From assembly GCA_023436825.1 (NCBI GenBank), contig JAEZHS010000133.1, forward strand, positions 1 to 15,695: 15,695 nucleotides of DNA, written 5' to 3'. A model generated the notes under the pieces. That model was not told the DNA's origin. It did not search any database and saw nothing but the letters and a program-made list of their open reading frames with translations. Positions 7,178 to 14,214 of this stretch are shown piece after piece; position 1 is the stretch's first letter; each line of letters begins with the position of its first letter. This DNA comes from Pseudomonadota bacterium (GTDB lineage: Bacteria > Pseudomonadota > Alphaproteobacteria > Reyranellales > Reyranellaceae). Position numbers and translations under genes: made by a program.

Positions 7178-8083
7178 ATGGCAAAGGGGCGGACAAGCCG
7201 CGGCAACAAGAGCGTGGCGAGCAACACCATCGCCTTCCAGGGCGAGGCCGGCGCCAATTCCGACATGGCCTGCCGCTCGGCCTTTCCCTACATGACGACC
7301 CTGCCGTGCCCGACCTTCGAGACGGCGATGGCCGCCGTTCAGGCCGGCAAGGCCGAGCTCGCGATGATCCCGGTCGAGAACTCGATCGCCGGGCGCGTTG
7401 CCGACCTGCATAGCCTGCTGCCCCACACCAAGCTCAAGATCGTCGCCGAGCATTTCCAGCGCGTCGAGCACTGTCTGGTGGCGCTGCCGGGCGCCACGCT
7501 GAAGTCGATCAAGACGGTGAAGAGCCACGTCCAGGCGCTGTCGCAGTGTCGCAACTTCCTGAAGAAGCATCGCTACACGCCGCTGGTCCATGGCGACACC
7601 GCGGGCGCGGCGCGTGAGATCGCCGAGGACGGCGACAAGAGCGTCGGCGCCATCGCGTCCTCGCTGGCCGCCCGGATCTACGACCTGAAGGTGCTGGCCC
7701 GCAACATCGAGGACGCCGACCACAACACCACGCGCATGCTGGTGTTCTCGCGCGACGACGCCCAGCCCGACTGGCGCACCGTGCAGTGCATGACCGCCTT
7801 CCTGTTCCGGGTGAAGAGCGTGCCGGCCGCGCTCTACAAGGCGCTGGGCGGGTTCGCCACCAACGGCGTCAACATCGTGAAGCTTGAAAGCTACCTGTCG
7901 GGTGCTCACTTCGAGCAGGCGCAGTTCTATGCCGAGGTCGAGGGTCATCCGGCACAGCGCGGCCTGAAGCTCGCCCTGGAGGAGCTCGGCTTCTTCTCCG
8001 AAGAGTTCAAGGCGCTCGGCACCTTCCCGGCGCATCCCTTCCGCCGCAAGGGCTGGGAAGCCCCGACGCGTCCCGGAACCTGA
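7178..8083 (+). CDS. pheA: Prephenate dehydratase with ACT domain
   Basis: Converts prephenate to phenylpyruvate, the committed step to phenylalanine, in the cytoplasm. 301 residues, the usual size for a stand-alone enzyme without chorismate mutase. The catalytic domain begins IAFQGEAGANS and contains IPVENSIAGRV; the active-site Thr lies in NTTRMLVF (T185), where most homologues have TRF. The C-terminal ACT domain (PAALYKALGGFATNGVNIVKLES) is the phenylalanine sensor. Its effector motif reads E237-S-Y-L rather than ESRP, a variant I associate with alphaproteobacterial enzymes, followed by QFYAEVEGHP. The start at 7178 has GGGGAT upstream; the open frame back to 7049 encodes an Arg/Gly-rich stretch with no family match. 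Divergent from the cytochrome c gene and followed 18 bp later by rpe. Confidence 0.93.
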   Translation: MAKGRTSRGNKSVASNTIAFQGEAGANSDMACRSAFPYMTTLPCPTFETAMAAVQAGKAELAMIPVENSIAGRVADLHSLLPHTKLKIVAEHFQRVEHCLVALPGATLKSIKTVKSHVQALSQCRNFLKKHRYTPLVHGDTAGAAREIAEDGDKSVGAIASSLAARIYDLKVLARNIEDADHNTTRMLVFSRDDAQPDWRTVQCMTAFLFRVKSVPAALYKALGGFATNGVNIVKLESYLSGAHFEQAQFYAEVEGHPAQRGLKLALEELGFFSEEFKALGTFPAHPFRRKGWEAPTRPGT

Positions 8084-8101
8084 AACGAGTACCTGATCGC
8101 C

Positions 8102-8764
8102 ATGCCGCAACAGCCGGTCCGCATCGCCCCCTCGATCCTGTCGGCCGATTTCGCCGCCTTGGGCCGCGAGATCGAGGCGGTGACCGCGGCCGGCGCGGAC
8201 TGGATCCATGTCGACGTCATGGACAACCACTTCGTGCCCAATCTCACCATCGGCCCGATGGTGGTGAAGGCGCTCAGGCCGCACAGCAGGCTGCCGCTGG
8301 ACTGTCACCTCATGGTGACTCCGGTCGACCCGCTGGTGCCGGCTTTCGCCGAGGCGGGAGCCGACACGATCTCGTTCCATCCAGAGGCGGGGCCGCACGT
8401 TCATCGCACCATCCAGCTGATCAAGAGCCACGGTAAGAGGGCGGGCTGCGTGCTCAATCCGGCGACGCCGCTTGCCGCCATCGAGAATGTGCTGAGCGAT
8501 CTCGACCTGGTGCTGGTGATGAGCGTCAATCCGGGCTTCGGCGGTCAGGCCTTCATCGAAAGCCAGCTCGCCAAGATCGCGGCCCTGCGCAAGGCGATCG
8601 ATGCGCTCGGCAAGCCGATCGACCTCGAGGTCGACGGCGGCGTCAACGCCGAGACCGCCAGGCGTTGCATCGAGGCCGGCGCTGACGCGCTGGTCGCGGG
8701 CACTGCCGTGTTCACCGGAGGCCCGGACAGGTACGCCGCCAACATCAAGGCGCTGCGCGCGTGA
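8102..8764 (+). CDS. rpe: Ribulose-phosphate 3-epimerase
   Basis: Interconverts D-ribulose 5-phosphate and D-xylulose 5-phosphate in the pentose phosphate pathway and, where present, the Calvin cycle. 220 residues, full family length. TIM-barrel motifs are in order: APSILSADF (9-17), WIHVDVMD with metal ligands H36 and D38 and catalytic D41, CHLMV with H69, MSVNPGFGGQ, and EVDGGV with the second catalytic Asp D178. DALVAGTAVF forms the phosphate site. It sits 18 bp after prephenate dehydratase, with only a weak ribosome site, and its stop overlaps the GTG of the next gene. These genes are probably one transcript. Confidence 0.96.
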   Translation: MPQQPVRIAPSILSADFAALGREIEAVTAAGADWIHVDVMDNHFVPNLTIGPMVVKALRPHSRLPLDCHLMVTPVDPLVPAFAEAGADTISFHPEAGPHVHRTIQLIKSHGKRAGCVLNPATPLAAIENVLSDLDLVLVMSVNPGFGGQAFIESQLAKIAALRKAIDALGKPIDLEVDGGVNAETARRCIEAGADALVAGTAVFTGGPDRYAANIKALRA

Positions 8765-9261
8765 AGGTCACGCAGCGGGCGCTCGCGATCGCGCGGATCC
8801 AGGCCGGGTCGGGCGCTCCCGAGGAGAAGGCTCGGGTGATGGCCTGGGATCGTCTCAACGGCATGCTCTCGACGCTCGATTCCAAGACGTCCGTGCTGTT
8901 GCGCTTCAACGCCATCGTCGTTGCCGCGCTCGCTTATGTCCTGGTCATCGCTCCCACCGAGCCGGTCATGGGAACCAACGCGACTGTCAAGTTGATCGGC
9001 CAACTGGTTGGCCACGGCAGCTTGCTGGCCAGCGTCGTGAGTTGCGGTCTCGCCTTCCCGGTGATCAACGTGCAATGGGACTTCTTCGGCATGCGGCTCG
9101 ACCGGCCGCTCGATGGCGAGTCGCGCTTCGACGATGCCGCCGTTCAGCGTCTGGGTGACCTCGTCGCCTGGCGCACGCGGCTCTACTCCTGGGCATGGCG
9201 GCTGGCCGTCGCCGGCGGAATTGGCTTTGCGATTCTCGTTGGTATCGGCACCCTGCACTGA
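8761..9261 (+). CDS. Three-helix membrane protein of unknown function, coupled to rpe
   Basis: 166 residues, not confidently recognised. The GTG start at 8761 overlaps the rpe TGA (GTGA), implying translational coupling. Residues 1-45 are soluble and charged. Predicted membrane helices are about 46-64 (LLRFNAIVVAALAYVLVI), 84-103 (GSLLASVVSCGLAFPVINV) and 143-164 (WAWRLAVAGGIGFAILVGIG). The pattern LDSKTSVLLRFNAIV before TM1, a two-helix hairpin, then an Arg-rich amphipathic segment (AWRTRLYSWAWRL) entering TM3 is reminiscent of the membrane domain of Pycsar effectors (DUF5706-like), but no nucleotide cyclase gene is nearby. The resemblance is topology plus a loose motif, so function stays unassigned. 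An ATG at 8839 is an alternative start. Confidence 0.7.
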   Translation: MKVTQRALAIARIQAGSGAPEEKARVMAWDRLNGMLSTLDSKTSVLLRFNAIVVAALAYVLVIAPTEPVMGTNATVKLIGQLVGHGSLLASVVSCGLAFPVINVQWDFFGMRLDRPLDGESRFDDAAVQRLGDLVAWRTRLYSWAWRLAVAGGIGFAILVGIGTLH

Positions 9262-9276
9262 AAAGCAGGAGGGCCC

Positions 9277-10200
9277 ATGACCGACATCATTCTTCATCAC
9301 TATGCCGCCTCGCCGTTCGCCGAGAAGGTGCGCATCGCGCTTGGCCTGAAACAGGCCGCCTGGAAGTCGGTCGACATCCCCAACGTCATGCCCAAGCCCG
9401 ACCTGATGCCGCTGACCGGCGGCTATCGCAAGACGCCGGTGATGCAGATTGGCGCCGACATCTACTGCGACACCCAGCTCATCATGCTGGAGCTCGACAG
9501 GCGCCTGCCGGCGCCGAGCCTCCTGCCCACGGGCCGCGAGGGCGAAGCACGCGCCATCGCCATGTGGGTCGACCGCAATATCTTCTCGCCGGCCGTCGGC
9601 GTGGTCATGAGCCAGATCCCGATCGAGGGCCGGTTCGGCGAGACCTTCAAGAAGGATCGCAGCGAGTTCTCCGGCCGCAATTTCGATCCCGAGCGTCTAC
9701 GTGCGGCATTGCCGATGATGCGCGACCAGACCTATGCCCTGCTGTCCCTGGCCGGAACGATGCTGAGTGACGGCCGCGAGTTCCTGCTGGGCGCCGAGCC
9801 CTGCCTGGCCGACTGCGCGCTCTACAATCCGGTTTGGTTCATCCAAAGCCAGCTCGGCGAGACGGCGGCGCCGCTCGACCGGCTTCCCGGCATCGTTGCC
9901 TGGTCCCGTCGCATGAAGGCGTTGGGCGGCGGCCGGCGCACCGACATCAAGGCGGGCGAAGCGCTCGACATCGCCAAGGCAGCCGAGCCCGGCACGACCG
10001 CCGTTGACGCCAGCGATCCCAGCGGCCTCGAGGCCGGCCAGAAGATCAGCGTCACGCCTGACGATACTGGCAGGGTGCCTGTCGAGGGTGTTCTGGTTGG
10101 CCTCGCACCTGATCGCGTCTCGATCCGGCGCAGCGACCCGCGAGTGGGTGAGGTGGTCGTCCACTTCCCGCGGGCGGGCTTCGTCGTGCTCCCGCTATAA
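9277..10200 (+). CDS. Glutathione S-transferase-family protein with extra C-terminal domain
   Basis: 307 residues, about 80 longer than a usual GST. Residues 1-80 are the thioredoxin-like domain: HHYAASPFAEKVRIALGLK with S12-P13 in the active-site position, then KTPVMQIG with the cis-Pro P53, and C-D-T where ES is usual at the glutathione-binding turn. Residues about 90-215 are the helical domain (CLADCALYNPVWFI holds the conserved Asp). From about 230 a Pro/Gly/Val-rich, probably all-beta segment follows (GQKISVTPDDTG; VSIRRSDPRVGEVVVHFPRAG), which is not part of the GST fold. Its function is unknown. The ATG has a strong GCAGGAGG site. It starts 15 bp after the membrane protein gene and likely ends the rpe transcript. 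Substrate and reaction cannot be assigned. Confidence 0.85.
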   Translation: MTDIILHHYAASPFAEKVRIALGLKQAAWKSVDIPNVMPKPDLMPLTGGYRKTPVMQIGADIYCDTQLIMLELDRRLPAPSLLPTGREGEARAIAMWVDRNIFSPAVGVVMSQIPIEGRFGETFKKDRSEFSGRNFDPERLRAALPMMRDQTYALLSLAGTMLSDGREFLLGAEPCLADCALYNPVWFIQSQLGETAAPLDRLPGIVAWSRRMKALGGGRRTDIKAGEALDIAKAAEPGTTAVDASDPSGLEAGQKISVTPDDTGRVPVEGVLVGLAPDRVSIRRSDPRVGEVVVHFPRAGFVVLPL

Positions 10201-11085
10201 CGAGATCTCGCCCTTCAGCACCGGCACGCAGCCGCCGCCGACGCTGGCACGGATGCCGTCGGCGGCGCGCCATGCCGTGCAGGCGAGCAGACTCGGCCGG
10301 CCCATCTCGACGCCCTGGGTGATGTCGTAGCGCGCCTTGTCGGCGGTGCCGAGCGACAGCAGCAGGGCGGCGAGCGGCGTTGCCGCGCTGCCGGTGGCGG
10401 CGTCCTCGATCGTACCCGACAGCGGAGAGAACATGCGGGCGCGCAGCCGCGTCGCGTCGGCGGTCTTGCCGTCGTGGGCGTAGAGGTAGAGCGGCAGCCG
10501 GCGCGGACCGAGATGCGGGAAGACCTCGCGCGCCGCCTTGAAGCGGGCCGTGTCGGGGGCCGCGCGCGTCAGCGCGGCAGGCGTGACCTCGGCGACGACG
10601 AAGGAATTGCCGACCGACGCCGCGACGGGCCGGTGTGCGGTGACGACGACCTCGCTCGGGTCGATGCCGACGCAGCCTGCCACCAACTCGGCCGGCATCT
10701 CCTCGGCGAGCGACAGCGGCTGCGGTGCGGCAATGGTGACGGTGCCGGCGCCGTCGGTGCGGACCTCGACCAGGCCCGCGATCTCCTCGAAGCGCAAGAC
10801 GCCCTCATGGGCGCGGCCCAGGCCGGCCAGCACCCAGCCGGTGCCGACATTGGGATGGCCGGCGAACGGCATCTCGGCGGTGCGATTGAAGATTCGCACG
10901 CGCGCGGTGTTCGCAGGATCGGCCGGCGGCAGCACGAAGGTCGTCTCGCTGAGATTGAATTCCGCTGCCAGCGACTGCATCTCGCCGTCGCTCAAACCCC
11001 GAGCATCAGGGAACACCGCCAGCGGATTGCCGCCGAAACGCCGGTCGGTGAAGACGTCGACGGTGACGAAGGAGAACGTGCGCAT
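10195..11085 (-). CDS. PhzF-family isomerase/epimerase-like protein
   Basis: 296 residues, the typical length for the PhzF (YddE/YHI9) family, which adopts a diaminopimelate-epimerase-like double-barrel fold. Signatures are VDVFTDRRFGGNPLAVF at the N-terminus, NLSET with the catalytic Glu E47, the GHPNVG loop (76-81) and EDAATGSAATPLA near the end. True PhzF isomerises dihydro-hydroxyanthranilate in phenazine synthesis, but no phenazine genes are nearby, so this is a member of unknown substrate. I start at 11085 because MRTFSFVTVDVF matches the family opening; a GTG at 11103 would add six residues. The TAG stop shares six bases with the convergent GST stop (10195-10200). Confidence 0.9.
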   Translation of the reverse strand: MRTFSFVTVDVFTDRRFGGNPLAVFPDARGLSDGEMQSLAAEFNLSETTFVLPPADPANTARVRIFNRTAEMPFAGHPNVGTGWVLAGLGRAHEGVLRFEEIAGLVEVRTDGAGTVTIAAPQPLSLAEEMPAELVAGCVGIDPSEVVVTAHRPVAASVGNSFVVAEVTPAALTRAAPDTARFKAAREVFPHLGPRRLPLYLYAHDGKTADATRLRARMFSPLSGTIEDAATGSAATPLAALLLSLGTADKARYDITQGVEMGRPSLLACTAWRAADGIRASVGGGCVPVLKGEISL

Positions 11086-11106
11086 GAAAAAACTCTCTGT
11101 CACCTG

Positions 11107-11169
11107 GCGCGGGGATTATCCCGCGCTAACCGTAGCGAGGGGCCTTGGGAACAGGCAAGGGCCCTCGCT
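11107..11169. repeat. Double-hairpin intergenic element (REP-like)
   Basis: Two strong hairpins lie back to back between the TIM-barrel gene and the PhzF gene. The first pairs GCGCGGG (11107-11113) with CCCGCGC (11120-11126) around GATTAT. The second pairs AGCGAGGG-x-CCTTG (11134-11147) with CAAGG-x-CCCTCGCT (11156-11169) around an 8-base loop, one mismatch inside. The right side continues TCGCTCGGGATGAC, a sequence I recognise as common in dispersed intergenic repeats of soil alphaproteobacteria. Only one copy is visible here. It may act as a terminator or mRNA stabiliser. Confidence 0.6.
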
Positions 11170-11194
11170 TCGCTCGGGATGACAATGGTGGTGG

Positions 11195-12124
11195 TCAAAC
11201 AACCTCGACGCCGATCTCGTCGGCAATTCGGCGAAATCCGGCCAACGACCGCGCGGTGGCGTTGCGCCCGTCCTGCGGGCAGTGCGTCTCGATGCTGGCC
11301 AGCACTTCCTTGGTCTCCACGCCGCTCAGCAACCGCTTGAGCTCGGCCGGCCACGGCACGTCGCCGTCGCCCAGCGGCACGGTGCGGTTCGCCGAAAGGT
11401 CGCGGTCCTTGAGGTGGATGGCCGTGGTGAACGGGGCGAGGGCGGCGATATCGGCGTCGCTCGGCCGTTCGCCCGTCGACCATGCGTTGGCGATGTCGAT
11501 CAGGGGCCGCAGGTAGCGTAGCTTTGGCTGCGTATCCTTCTCGAACTCCTCCTCCTCGTCCGGGATCACTTCCTTGGAGGCCTTCTCGTCGGCCACGAAG
11601 AAGGCGGCAAGCTCGGCGATATTGCCGACATTGCACACCGGTTCGTTCTCGAGCTGCAGCGTGATATCGTAGTGGTGGGCAAGGCCCAGCAGCTTGGCGA
11701 GCTGGTCGGTCAGCCTGCTGAGATCGGTCGGCCGGAAGCCGCCGTAGCGCAGATAGCTGAAAATCCGCATGTGGGGTGCACCGAGGATCACCGCGATCTG
11801 CATGGCATGTGCCACCCAATCCTCGACCGGGCACTGCTTGGGATCGAAGGCGAAATCGACCTTTCCGCCGCCGTTGGCCGATCTGCCGGGCGCCTTCCAC
11901 TTGAAGGCCGGGGACACGAAAGCCGGCACGGTGATCCCTGCCTTCTCGAGCGTCCGGCTGATATGGATGACCTCCTCGGTCTTCATGCTGAGCAGGTTGC
12001 GCCCGCCCACGGTGCGCATGTCGAGACGCTGCAGGCCATGCTCATGGGCAAAAGAGATCATTTCATCCAGAGACGGGCCGATTTCGTCGCCGATGACGGA
12101 TAGCTGAAGGCGCGGGAGAGTCAT
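11195..12124 (-). CDS. Sugar phosphate isomerase/epimerase-like TIM-barrel protein
   Basis: 309 residues of the xylose-isomerase-like TIM barrel superfamily (AP endonuclease 2 family). Features are an N-terminal strand LQLSVIGDEIG, barrel motif GLQRLDMRTVGG, and probable divalent-metal ligands in ITLQLENEP, the LIDIANAW strand, AIHLKDRD and the late SIETH. Members isomerise or epimerise sugars, inosose or hydroxypyruvate, or act as endonuclease IV; the substrate here cannot be assigned. An acidic patch of consecutive Glu residues (PDEEEEFEKD) sits between barrel elements. The start at 12124 fits the first strand. It is divergent from the DUF853 ATPase over 63 bp and is followed, after the hairpin element, by the PhzF gene on the same strand. 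Confidence 0.85.
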   Translation of the reverse strand: MTLPRLQLSVIGDEIGPSLDEMISFAHEHGLQRLDMRTVGGRNLLSMKTEEVIHISRTLEKAGITVPAFVSPAFKWKAPGRSANGGGKVDFAFDPKQCPVEDWVAHAMQIAVILGAPHMRIFSYLRYGGFRPTDLSRLTDQLAKLLGLAHHYDITLQLENEPVCNVGNIAELAAFFVADEKASKEVIPDEEEEFEKDTQPKLRYLRPLIDIANAWSTGERPSDADIAALAPFTTAIHLKDRDLSANRTVPLGDGDVPWPAELKRLLSGVETKEVLASIETHCPQDGRNATARSLAGFRRIADEIGVEVV

Positions 12125-12187
12125 TGCGCCAGCCTACTATGGCTCAATAACTTTGGCTAAAGTGAATGTGCGACCGATGGAGATGGC

Positions 12188-13822
12188 ATGAGCGACGATA
12201 CGGCGATCTTCGTGGGAGCGAGCGACGCCGACCAGTTCCTGCTCCTGAAATATGCCAATCGGCACGGCCTGATCGCCGGCGCCACCGGCACCGGCAAGAC
12301 CGTGACTTTGCAGACGATCGCGGAGGGTTTTTCGGCCTACGGCGTTCCGGTCTTCATGGCCGACGTCAAAGGCGACCTGTCGGGTGTCGGCCAGATGGGC
12401 GGCGACAATCCGCGCGCGATCGAGCGGGCCAAGCAGCTCAAGATCGAAGGCTACGCCGGCCGTGCCTTCCCAACGGTCTATTGGGATCTGTTCGGTGAGA
12501 AGGGCCATCCGGTGCGCGCCACCGTGACCGAGATCGGTCCTGTGCTGATGGCGCGCCTGCTGCAGCTCAACGCCACGCAGGAAGGCGTGTTGAACATCGT
12601 CTTCAAGGTCGCCGACGAGCAAGGCCTGCTGCTGCTCGACTTCAAGGACCTGCAGGCGGTGCTGCAATGGACGGCGGAGAATGCCGGGTCGCTCACCACG
12701 AAGTACGGCAATGTCAGCAAGCAGACCGTCGGCACCATCCAGCGCGCGCTGCTGACCTTGGAGCAACAGGGCGGCGAACGCTTCTTCGGCGAGCCGGCGC
12801 TCGACCTCAAGGACATGATCGGCCGCGATCCTTCGGGCGCCGGCTACATCAACGTCCTCGCCGCCGACAGGCTGATGCAGAGCCCGCGCCTCTACGCCAC
12901 GTTCCTGCTGTGGCTCCTGTCGGAACTGTTCGAGGTCATGCCCGAGATCGGCGATGCCGACCGGCCGAAGTTCGTCTTCTTCTTCGACGAGGCGCATCTT
13001 CTGTTCGACGACGCGCCCAAGGCGCTTTTGGACAAGATCGAGCAGGTTGTGCGGCTGATCCGCTCCAAGGGGGTGGGCGTCTATTTCATCACCCAGAACC
13101 CGCTCGACATTCCGGAGTCGGTACTGGGCCAGCTCAGCAACCGCGTGCAGCATGCCCTGCGTGCCTTCACGCCGAAGCACCAGAAGGCGGTGAAGACCGC
13201 CGCCGACACATTCCGGCCCAACAAGAAATTCAACGCCGCAGAAGCCATCCTCGAGCTGGGCGTCGGCGAGGCGCTGGTCTCGTTCCTCGATGCCAAGGGT
13301 GTGCCCGAGCCGGTCGAGCGCTGCTTCGTGGCGCCACCGCGCGGCCGGATAGGTCCTGCGACCGACGCCGAGCGCGCGGCCGCGATCAAGGCGAGCCCGC
13401 TCGCCGGCAAGTACGACCGCACGGTCGATCGCGAATCGGCCTACGAGGTGCTGAACGGCCGAGCCGCCGCCGGCCAGGTCGAGCATGACGAGGCCCCACC
13501 TGCGCCCACCCCAAGCCGGCGCGGCCAGTACGATGCGCCGCCGCCGGTAAGCTCCGGCCCCTGGGGACGCACCCGGATTCCGCAGACGGAGCAGGAAGGG
13601 GCGCCGCCCCCCAAGCCGCGGCCGCGGACAAGCCAGCCCAGGCCGTCCGCCGAACCGCGGCCCCCTCGGACAACCGCGAGCCGCAGCGATTCGATCAGCA
13701 CGACGGTTGCCAAGACGGCGGCGCGCACCGTGACCAATGTCCTGGTCCGCGAAGTGACCAGGGCTGTGTTCAAGGATGGCGGCGCGATTCTGCGCGGCGT
13801 GCTGGGCTCGCTGCGCAAGTAG
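12188..13822 (+). CDS. HerA-like P-loop ATPase (DUF853 / YjgR family)
   Basis: 544 residues, a full-length DUF853 protein, related to HerA/FtsK-type DNA-translocating ATPases. The Walker A motif is GATGTGKT (31-38) in [22 protein letters not shown], and Walker B is [12 protein letters not shown] (262-273). Downstream [31 protein letters not shown] contains the sensor-type Gln/Asn and arginine-finger-like region of the family. Residues about 430-500 are a Pro/Arg-rich disordered linker, and the last about 40 residues are an amphipathic helical tail ([27 protein letters not shown]). The ATG has GGAG five bases upstream. The biological role is unknown; it lacks the NurA nuclease partner that HerA has, and neither neighbour suggests a defence locus. 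Divergent from the TIM-barrel gene. Confidence 0.93.
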   Translation: MSDDTAIFVGASDADQFLLLKYANRHGLIAGATGTGKTVTLQTIAEGFSAYGVPVFMADVKGDLSGVGQMGGDNPRAIERAKQLKIEGYAGRAFPTVYWDLFGEKGHPVRATVTEIGPVLMARLLQLNATQEGVLNIVFKVADEQGLLLLDFKDLQAVLQWTAENAGSLTTKYGNVSKQTVGTIQRALLTLEQQGGERFFGEPALDLKDMIGRDPSGAGYINVLAADRLMQSPRLYATFLLWLLSELFEVMPEIGDADRPKFVFFFDEAHLLFDDAPKALLDKIEQVVRLIRSKGVGVYFITQNPLDIPESVLGQLSNRVQHALRAFTPKHQKAVKTAADTFRPNKKFNAAEAILELGVGEALVSFLDAKGVPEPVERCFVAPPRGRIGPATDAERAAAIKASPLAGKYDRTVDRESAYEVLNGRAAAGQVEHDEAPPAPTPSRRGQYDAPPPVSSGPWGRTRIPQTEQEGAPPPKPRPRTSQPRPSAEPRPPRTTASRSDSISTTVAKTAARTVTNVLVREVTRAVFKDGGAILRGVLGSLRK

Positions 13823-13823
13823 C

Positions 13824-13855
13824 CCGGAGCGCGGACCTCCAAGTCCGCGCTCCGG
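13824..13855. terminator. 13-bp perfect hairpin between convergent genes (terminator or REP-like)
   Basis: CCGGAGCGCGGAC (13824-13836) pairs fully with GTCCGCGCTCCGG (13843-13855) around the loop CTCCAA, one base after the ATPase stop codon and seven bases before the cupredoxin stop on the other strand. It fills the 40-bp convergent gap. The stem is very stable but has no T-run, so it may be a bidirectional transcription block or a copy of a dispersed palindrome. Confidence 0.65.
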
Positions 13856-13862
13856 CAACGCG

Positions 13863-14210
13863 TCAGGCCTCGACGATCAGCGTTCCATCCATGTCCTCGT
13901 GGCCGCCGCCACAGAAGACATCGCAGAAGAAGGTGAAGCTGCCGGGCTTGTCGGGCAGCAGCGTGAGACGCGTCTCCTGGCCCGGCACGATGTCGGTGCG
14001 TACGCCGAGATCAGGCATCTTGAAGCCGTGGATGCGGTCCTCCGACGTGAGCACCAGGACCACCGGCTGACCGACCTTGGCCGACACCTTGTTGGGGTTG
14101 AACTCGAACTTCTTCGCGCTGATGCGGATTTCCGCCGGTGTTTCGGCGGCGAGCCGCGCGGCTCCCAGCGCGCTGCCGGCCAGCAGCGCGATCATCGTCC
14201 TGCGGTGCAT
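13863..14210 (-). CDS. Small exported cupredoxin with a CuA-type copper site
   Basis: 115 residues. Residues 1-22 are an export signal (HRRT, then MIALLAGSALGAARLAA); the twin arginine permits Tat export, which suits a protein folded with copper. The rest is a single cupredoxin barrel resembling the C-terminal domain of cytochrome oxidase subunit II. H61 lies in RIHGFKMPDLGVRTDIVPGQ, and C96, C100, H104 and M107 lie in FFCDVFCGGGHEDM. The spacing C-x3-C-x3-H-x2-M is exactly that of the binuclear CuA centre, whereas blue-copper proteins have a single Cys. There are no membrane helices, so this is a free periplasmic protein. The ATG follows the metallophosphoesterase stop by four bases, with GGAGC overlapping that stop, so the two are coupled. 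It may carry electrons, deliver copper, or sense it. Confidence 0.85.
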   Translation of the reverse strand: MHRRTMIALLAGSALGAARLAAETPAEIRISAKKFEFNPNKVSAKVGQPVVLVLTSEDRIHGFKMPDLGVRTDIVPGQETRLTLLPDKPGSFTFFCDVFCGGGHEDMDGTLIVEA

Positions 14211-14214
14211 GGCG

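Noticed and set aside
7112..8431. 439-codon minus-strand open frame
   Set aside because: Antisense to prephenate dehydratase and rpe; composition is His/Arg/Gly-rich, as in GC shadows, with no motif.
8761..9261. Calling the rpe-linked membrane protein a Pycsar defence effector
   Set aside because: No cyclase gene is adjacent, it is coupled to a housekeeping gene, and the motif likeness is loose. Kept as a finding only.
10195..11085. Phenazine biosynthesis cluster
   Set aside because: Only the PhzF-family gene is present. This family is common outside phenazine producers.
12188..13822. Treating the HerA-like ATPase as part of a defence island
   Set aside because: There is no nuclease, SIR2 or other defence partner nearby, and DUF853 proteins are widespread in ordinary chromosomal settings.
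12137..13858. 573-codon minus-strand open frame
   Set aside because: Antisense to the DUF853 ATPase, which has Walker A and B motifs; a shadow frame despite its length.
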